Assembly: GCF_901212655.1 (NCBI RefSeq)
Contig: NZ_CAAKON010000005.1
Span: 1-10,626 of the forward strand
Source: Olsenella uli
GTDB lineage: Bacteria; Actinomycetota; Coriobacteriia; Coriobacteriales; Atopobiaceae
Direction: 5' to 3'
Length of the DNA stretch: 10,626 nucleotides
Below the pieces are notes generated by a model that saw only the letters and a program-made list of their open reading frames with translations, ran no database searches and had not been told where the DNA came from. Shown here in pieces: positions 7,086 to 10,626 of the stretch (position 1 is the stretch's first letter; each line of letters begins with the position of its first letter). A program made the translations under genes and the position numbers.

Positions 7086-7130
7086 GGCGTGGGCGGCGGG
7101 CTGGGCGGCGGTGGGCTGGGCGCCGGCGGG
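7085..7130 (+). other. G-quadruplex-like run in the convergent gap
   Basis: Seven GGG runs start at the last base of the helicase stop codon (7085, 7091, 7098, 7103, 7113, 7118, 7128), with loops of 3, 4, 2, 7, 2 and 7 bases. This fits the standard four-run pattern (G3 with loops of 1-7) several times over. The rest of the 201-base gap to 7286 is C-rich, and I see no gene or U-tract terminator there. It lies between convergent genes, so it could help to end or slow transcription. Confidence 0.55.
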
Positions 7131-7286
7131 CGCAGCCGACGTGGCGCGCGGCCGAGATGCCGGGCGGGGCGCGATTGCCCGCCGGCCGCGAGTGCCCGTC
7201 AGGCGCGGCCGCCTCCCAGGCGCCACCGACCGCCGCCCGACCCGTTCGCCGACCACGCTTCGTCTCCCGGCCGCCCCGTTCGCCGG

Positions 7287-8156
7287 CTACGCCTCGTCGC
7301 GGAACACCTCGCCCGGGAACTCGTCCTCATAGGGAATGGAATCGGCAACCGGCCAGCTCCCATTCGTGGCGATGACAAGGTAGTTGTCCTCCACGGCGAG
7401 GGGCTCCTCCTCGCACAGCACCACATAGACGTGGGCAAACGCCTCCCGCCACGTTGCCACAACGTCGCGCAGGAAGCTCACGTTCGCGCCGCCATCCGCC
7501 GAGACGACATTGGCAAGCAAAAGGCCGTCGGGCACGAGGCAGCCCCGCGCCGAACGGGCGGCCTCGACGGTCGCGAGCGAGCGGACCGGCTCGCAGCCAA
7601 CGAAGGCGTCGAGGACTATGGCGTCGTAGAGCAGGGCGTCCCGTGGGGGCGAATCGGGCAAGGCGGGCACGCTGGATGCGCCAGGCTCGCCGGGCGCATG
7701 GGGCTCGGCGCACGCGTCGGACGCAACCCGCAGGGCCCTGCCATCGAGGTAGGAGCGGCCGTCGTCCTCGATGAGCCTGAGACGCCCGGGGTGAGCGGAC
7801 ATCGCCTCGTTCAAAAAGAACCAGCGCCGGGCCACTCGGGTTACAGCGGGGTCGAGCTCCACCACGTCCATCACAACGTCCCCTGGCTGCGTCGCGAGCA
7901 CGTGCTTGGGCCACGCGTAGCCGCCACCACCCACCATGAGCAGGTACTTTGTGACGGGGCGGACAGAAAAGGCATAGTCAAAGGCCCGATAGTACGAGAA
8001 GGCCGGTTCCATGCGCCGCTCGTCCAGGTACGTGGCGCTTTGGTAGACCCCACCCACCTGCAGCACGCGAACGGGCGCGCCCTCCTCGTCGCGTACCGTT
8101 CGCACCAGGCCCCAGCCTTGGGCGAGACGGACGGGCCTTAGGATAGACGCGAGCAT
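7287..8156 (-). CDS. Spermidine-synthase-like SAM-dependent methyltransferase-fold protein
   Basis: A 289-residue protein with a class I Rossmann fold, resembling the spermidine synthase (SpeE) family. It has an N-terminal strand-rich part (VLQVGGVYQSATYLD), the nucleoside-binding loop LMVGGGGYAWPKH at 72-85, the acidic VELDP with Glu100 and Asp102, EDDGR at 130-134, and YDAIVLDAF around Asp183. In true aminopropyltransferases the segment near Asp183 usually reads DSTDP; here it is DAFVG, so polyamine synthesis is doubtful. Residues of about 140-173 form a loop rich in Pro, Ala and Glu before Tyr177. No membrane segments or signal peptide are visible, unlike fused transporter/spermidine-synthase proteins. 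The start ATG has GAGG five bases upstream (8162-8165). The gene converges on the helicase and diverges from the HD gene. Its substrate is unknown. Confidence 0.8.
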   Translation of the reverse strand: MLASILRPVRLAQGWGLVRTVRDEEGAPVRVLQVGGVYQSATYLDERRMEPAFSYYRAFDYAFSVRPVTKYLLMVGGGGYAWPKHVLATQPGDVVMDVVELDPAVTRVARRWFFLNEAMSAHPGRLRLIEDDGRSYLDGRALRVASDACAEPHAPGEPGASSVPALPDSPPRDALLYDAIVLDAFVGCEPVRSLATVEAARSARGCLVPDGLLLANVVSADGGANVSFLRDVVATWREAFAHVYVVLCEEEPLAVEDNYLVIATNGSWPVADSIPYEDEFPGEVFRDEA

Positions 8157-8326
8157 GGGGGCCTCGCTTTCGACGGAGCGGACGAGCAGTTAGAGTGCAC
8201 GGGCACCAGGGCGGAGCCGCGGGGGGCGGCCATACCGGTCGGCAGAACGGGCGCGCGACTGCGCCGGCGGCGCGGCCTTAAGCGTAGCGGAGCGCCCAAG
8301 GCGCGTCTTTCAGGAAACTTGCAAAA

Positions 8327-8338
8327 GGGTCTGTCCCC
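8327..8338. repeat. REP-like word GGGTCTGTCCCC
   Basis: An imperfect palindrome, GGG-TCTGT-CCC, lies 45 to 56 bases before the HD gene's start codon, in an AT-richer spot. From memory, and not searched, GGGGACAGACCC-like words are repeated between genes in several bacterial phyla, sometimes next to REP-associated transposases. No transposase is present here. A single copy cannot show that it is a repeat in this genome. Confidence 0.35.
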
Positions 8339-8382
8339 AATGGCATATCCTGTGGGAGCTGGTGGGCGTCAATGGAGGTGCC

Positions 8383-9204
8383 ATGCGCATTGATCATGAG
8401 AGGGCACGGGAGGCGTTTGCCACCTATGTGGCTCCTTACAACCCCAAGAATCCGCTGATAGCACTCAAGATTGCCCACACCTATCGCGTTGCCGCCATCG
8501 CGGAGCGCATCGCACGCGCCTCCGGCCTCTCGCCGGAAGACGTCGACCTTGCATGGCTCTGCGGCCTGCTCCATGACATCGGCCGCTTCGAGCAGGTTCG
8601 GCGCTGGAATACCTTCCGCGACGCTGCCTCCACCAGCCACGCCCTTCTTGGCTGCGAGGTGCTCTGGGGCCCGCGCGAGCGGCTCGGCACGCCCATCGAT
8701 CCCGAGCCCGGCTCGCCCGCAACACCCCGCATCCGCGACTTCGTTGGTGACGCAAGCGAGGACGAGCTCCTTCGCGCGGCCATCGCCTGCCACAGCGACT
8801 ATCGCGTGCCCGCCGAGCTCGACGAGCGCACTCGCGCCTTTGCCGAGCTCCTGCGCGACGCCGACAAGATCGACATCCTCCGCACCGTCGAGACCGACGC
8901 GCCCGAGACCATCCTGGGATGCGACGCCGCTACGCTACTCGCAAGCGGGCTCTCGGCCGAGGCCACCCGGGCCTTTGACGAGCGCCGCTGCATGCGCCGG
9001 GACGACCGCTCCGAGCCGGTGGACTTTCTCGTTAGCTTTGCCTGCTTTGCCTTTGAGCTCGCCTACCCGGAGAGCCGCCGCATCATGCTCGAGCAGGGTT
9101 ACATCTTCTCGCTGCTCAAGGCACCCTTTGGCATTGCCGAGCCCTTCGAGGACCAGCACACGCGCTCGGAGCTCGCACGCATGGTCTCCGAGCTCCGAAC
9201 CTGA
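8383..9204 (+). CDS. HD-domain metal-dependent phosphohydrolase
   Basis: A 273-residue cytoplasmic protein of the HD superfamily, whose members use bound metal ions to hydrolyse phosphate esters of nucleotides or related compounds. The metal-ligand pattern is complete: His32 (KIAHTYRV), His64-Asp65 (LLHDIGRFEQ), His86 (SHALLG), His137 (ACHSDYRVP) and Asp161 (RDADKIDIL). The HD domain fills roughly the first 170 residues; the rest is helical with no recognised domain. ATG 8383 with GGAGG at 8374-8378 is preferred. An upstream GTG at 8362 would add seven residues and has a weaker site. There is no nucleotide-synthase (RelA-type) domain and no response-regulator domain, so the substrate cannot be named. 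The asparaginase follows 160 bases downstream on the same strand. A weak TTGCAA / TATCCT pair upstream is too widely spaced (21 bases) to call a promoter. Confidence 0.88.
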   Translation: MRIDHERAREAFATYVAPYNPKNPLIALKIAHTYRVAAIAERIARASGLSPEDVDLAWLCGLLHDIGRFEQVRRWNTFRDAASTSHALLGCEVLWGPRERLGTPIDPEPGSPATPRIRDFVGDASEDELLRAAIACHSDYRVPAELDERTRAFAELLRDADKIDILRTVETDAPETILGCDAATLLASGLSAEATRAFDERRCMRRDDRSEPVDFLVSFACFAFELAYPESRRIMLEQGYIFSLLKAPFGIAEPFEDQHTRSELARMVSELRT

Positions 9205-9244
9205 CTCGAGGGCTGACGCCGAGAACCGCACTCGCAGGCGGCCC

Positions 9245-9270
9245 CTCGGCCGGCTCGCACGCCGGCCGGG
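9245..9270 (+). terminator. GC-rich hairpin after the HD gene, no U-tract
   Basis: GGCCGGC (9248-9254), loop TCGCAC, and GCCGGCC (9261-9267) form a perfect 7-bp stem, extendable to 10 bp with one G-U pair. It lies about 40 bases after the HD stop codon. The following sequence, GACCCGCTCACC, has no T-run, so intrinsic termination would be inefficient. The C-rich, G-poor stretch at about 9290-9350 could instead serve as a Rho-loading site or an unstructured leader for the asparaginase. Confidence 0.4.
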
Positions 9271-9364
9271 ACCCGCTCACCCACGCGCCAGTGTCTGCTC
9301 ACGCACCATCAACCCACGCGCAAGCCTCAAGCACCCACAACCCGCCACACGGAAGGACACTCCA

Positions 9365-10531
9365 TTGGCCAAGCCCCGCATCCTCATGGTTGCCACCGGC
9401 GGCACCATCGCAAGCGCCGAGACGGGCGAGGGCCTCGCGCCGCAGCTCACGGGCGAGCAGCTCGCGGGGTACGTGCCGCAGGTGGCCGAGCTCGCAGACA
9501 TCGACATCGTCCAGCCCATGAACATCGACAGCACCAACATGGGCCCGGCGGACTGGCAGCGCATCGGTGACGCCATCCTCGCGCGCTACGAGGACTACGA
9601 CGGCTTCGTGGTGCTGCACGGCACCGACACGATGGCCTACACGGCGGCGGCCCTCTCCTACCTCATCCAGGAGAGCCCGCGGCCCATCGTGCTCACCGGC
9701 TCCCAGCAGCCCATGGCCAGCCCCTTCACGGACGCGCGCCTCAACCTCTTCCAGAGCGTGATCTACGCGGCCGACCCCGCCTCGCGCGACGTCTCCGTGG
9801 TCTTTGGCGGAAAGGTGGTGGCAGGCACGCGCGCCCGCAAGCAGCGCACGATGAGCTTCAACGCCTTCACGAGCGTCAACTATCCCGAGCTGGCGCTCAT
9901 CAGGCGCGACCGCATCATCCGCACGGCCCCCGCGGCGCCGGTGGCGGCTCCGGCAACCGTCCCGGCCGAGACGCCGGCGCAGGCGGCCTCAACCGCCCCG
10001 GCGGCGACCCCGGCGAAGGCAGCCCCGGCGCCCGTGACCCCAGAGGCCCCGACGGGAGAAGTCCCTGCGCCCTCAACCCCGGCCGGCCCGCAGGCCACGC
10101 CCCCGGACCAGCCCGTCATCTACCACGACCTCGACGAGCGTGTCTTCGTTCTCAAGCTCACGCCCGGCATCTCGCCCAAGACCTTCTCGCTGCTTGCCCC
10201 CAGCTACGACGCCATCATCCTGGAGACCTTTGGCATCGGTGGCATTCCGGACACCCTGCGCGACGCGCTCTTTGCCTGGGTGGACTCCGGGCGCACGCTC
10301 GTGGTGACCACGCAGGTTCCGGAGGAGGGCCTTGACCTGGGCGTCTACGAGGTGGGCCGTGCCTACTCCGAGCACCCCGGCATCCTCAAGGGTGACGACA
10401 TGACTTCCGAGGCGCTCGTTGCCAAGACGATGTGGGCCCTCGGCCAGGCGCGCGGCCTCGCGGACGCCGCCGAGCGCCGCGCCCTCATCCGGGAGCTCTT
10501 CTATCGCCCGGTCAACCACGACCGCATGTAG
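9365..10531 (+). CDS. ansA: L-asparaginase, type I-like, with an Ala/Pro-rich insertion
   Basis: Hydrolyses L-asparagine to aspartate and ammonia. It resembles the cytoplasmic type I (AnsA) family, and no signal peptide is visible. The protein has 388 residues against about 340 for typical members. The first catalytic threonine is Thr14 in ATGGTIAS; the second is Thr87, followed by Asp88, in VVLHGTDTMAYTA; the supporting lysine is probably Lys159 in ARKQRTMSF. The C-terminal domain begins near YHDLDERVFVLKLTPGI and includes LETFGIGGIP. Residues of about 188-251 are a run of Ala, Pro and Thr between the two domains, accounting for the extra length. The start is inferred as TTG 9365, with AAGGA at 9353-9357 seven bases upstream, giving the family-like LAKPRILMVATGG; an internal ATG at 9386 would cut into the first strand. 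The frame is open far upstream, but only as a shadow of the HD gene. The symbol is by family resemblance. Confidence 0.92.
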   Translation: MAKPRILMVATGGTIASAETGEGLAPQLTGEQLAGYVPQVAELADIDIVQPMNIDSTNMGPADWQRIGDAILARYEDYDGFVVLHGTDTMAYTAAALSYLIQESPRPIVLTGSQQPMASPFTDARLNLFQSVIYAADPASRDVSVVFGGKVVAGTRARKQRTMSFNAFTSVNYPELALIRRDRIIRTAPAAPVAAPATVPAETPAQAASTAPAATPAKAAPAPVTPEAPTGEVPAPSTPAGPQATPPDQPVIYHDLDERVFVLKLTPGISPKTFSLLAPSYDAIILETFGIGGIPDTLRDALFAWVDSGRTLVVTTQVPEEGLDLGVYEVGRAYSEHPGILKGDDMTSEALVAKTMWALGQARGLADAAERRALIRELFYRPVNHDRM

Positions 10532-10532
10532 A

Positions 10533-10547
10533 CGGGCTGGCAGCCCG
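10533..10547 (+). terminator. Short hairpin just after the asparaginase
   Basis: CGGGCT (10533-10538) and AGCCCG (10542-10547) form a 6-bp stem with a three-base loop, one base past the stop codon. No T-run follows. It may stabilise the transcript end or act with the repeats that follow. Compare the GGGCTGC/GCAGCCC stem of the hairpin next to the left-edge repeats. Confidence 0.35.
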
Positions 10548-10562
10548 GCTCGCCAAGCGAAA

Positions 10563-10582
10563 ATGAGTCAAAGTAGACGGCA
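10563..10582 (+). repeat. 20-base intergenic repeat, copy 3
   Basis: An exact copy of ATGAGTCAAAGTAGACGGCA, again preceded by GAAA. TGAGTCA (10564-10570) can pair with TGACTCG (10586-10592) except at its last base, leaving a 15-base loop that contains AAGTAGACGGCA. It starts 32 bases after the asparaginase stop codon. Confidence 0.85.
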
Positions 10583-10596
10583 AACTGACTCGAAAT

Positions 10597-10616
10597 ATGA
10601 GTCAAAGTAGACGGCA
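10597..10616 (+). repeat. 20-base intergenic repeat, copy 4
   Basis: An exact copy of ATGAGTCAAAGTAGACGGCA, starting 34 bases after copy 3. TGAGTCA (10598-10604) pairs perfectly with TGACTCA (10620-10626), with a 15-base loop as in copy 3. The window ends on this arm, so further units to the right are possible. Confidence 0.85.
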
Positions 10617-10626
10617 GGCTGACTCA

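Noticed and set aside
4569..9204. A defence island made of the helicase, methyltransferase-fold protein and HD hydrolase
   Set aside because: The genes are on alternating strands with separate promoters, the methyltransferase-like protein resembles spermidine synthase and not a DNA methylase, and no nuclease or partner protein is present.
8471..9364. Long N-terminal extension of the asparaginase
   Set aside because: This part is a shadow of the HD gene in another frame; the TTG at 9365 has a ribosome binding site and starts just before the conserved ATGGTIAS segment.
10563..10616. CRISPR array at the right edge
   Set aside because: The repeats are only 20 bases with a 14-base gap, two copies are seen, and the gap carries the complementary TGACTC arm; no cas genes are present.

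Overview
The window is very GC-rich, with strongly G/C-biased third codon positions, and carries five complete protein genes. Nothing in it is a phage, plasmid or insertion-sequence gene. Gene content and protein style (a full-length Mfd, an Lhr-like helicase, enzymes expanded by Ala/Pro-rich loops, a probable TTG start) suggest a high-GC anaerobic actinobacterium, most likely a coriobacterium of the Olsenella/Atopobium type. That placement is an inference from protein appearance and has not been checked.

Layout from left to right. Positions 1-124 hold two copies of a 20-base word (ATGAGTCAAAGTAGACGGCA and a variant) and a perfect 15-bp hairpin that probably ends mfd. mfd (minus, 157-3615) encodes the transcription-repair coupling factor. 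About 950 bases without a convincing gene (3616-4568) separate it from a divergently oriented Lhr-like DEAD/DEAH helicase (plus, 4569-7085). This gap contains the probable mfd promoter, an AT-richer island, inverted repeats, an orphan minus-strand terminator and short direct repeats. The helicase converges, across a 201-base gap with a strong G-quadruplex pattern, on a spermidine-synthase-like methyltransferase (minus, 7287-8156). A divergent gap of about 226 bases, carrying the word GGGTCTGTCCCC, leads to an HD-domain phosphohydrolase (plus, 8383-9204). A cytoplasmic-type L-asparaginase follows (plus, 9365-10531). The right edge (10532-10626) has a short hairpin and two more exact copies of the 20-base word.

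The genes look like chromosomal housekeeping or metabolic genes set side by side, not one pathway. Mfd and the helicase both act on nucleic acids but are divergently transcribed and separated by a long gap. Only the HD gene and the asparaginase could share a transcript.

The most unusual signals are non-coding. A repeated word sits at both window edges, where the right-hand copies can fold as stem-loops with a 15-base loop. The mfd-helicase gap carries structured sequence. Two enzymes carry long Ala/Pro-rich insertions exactly between their domains. I do not see a convincing new multi-gene system.
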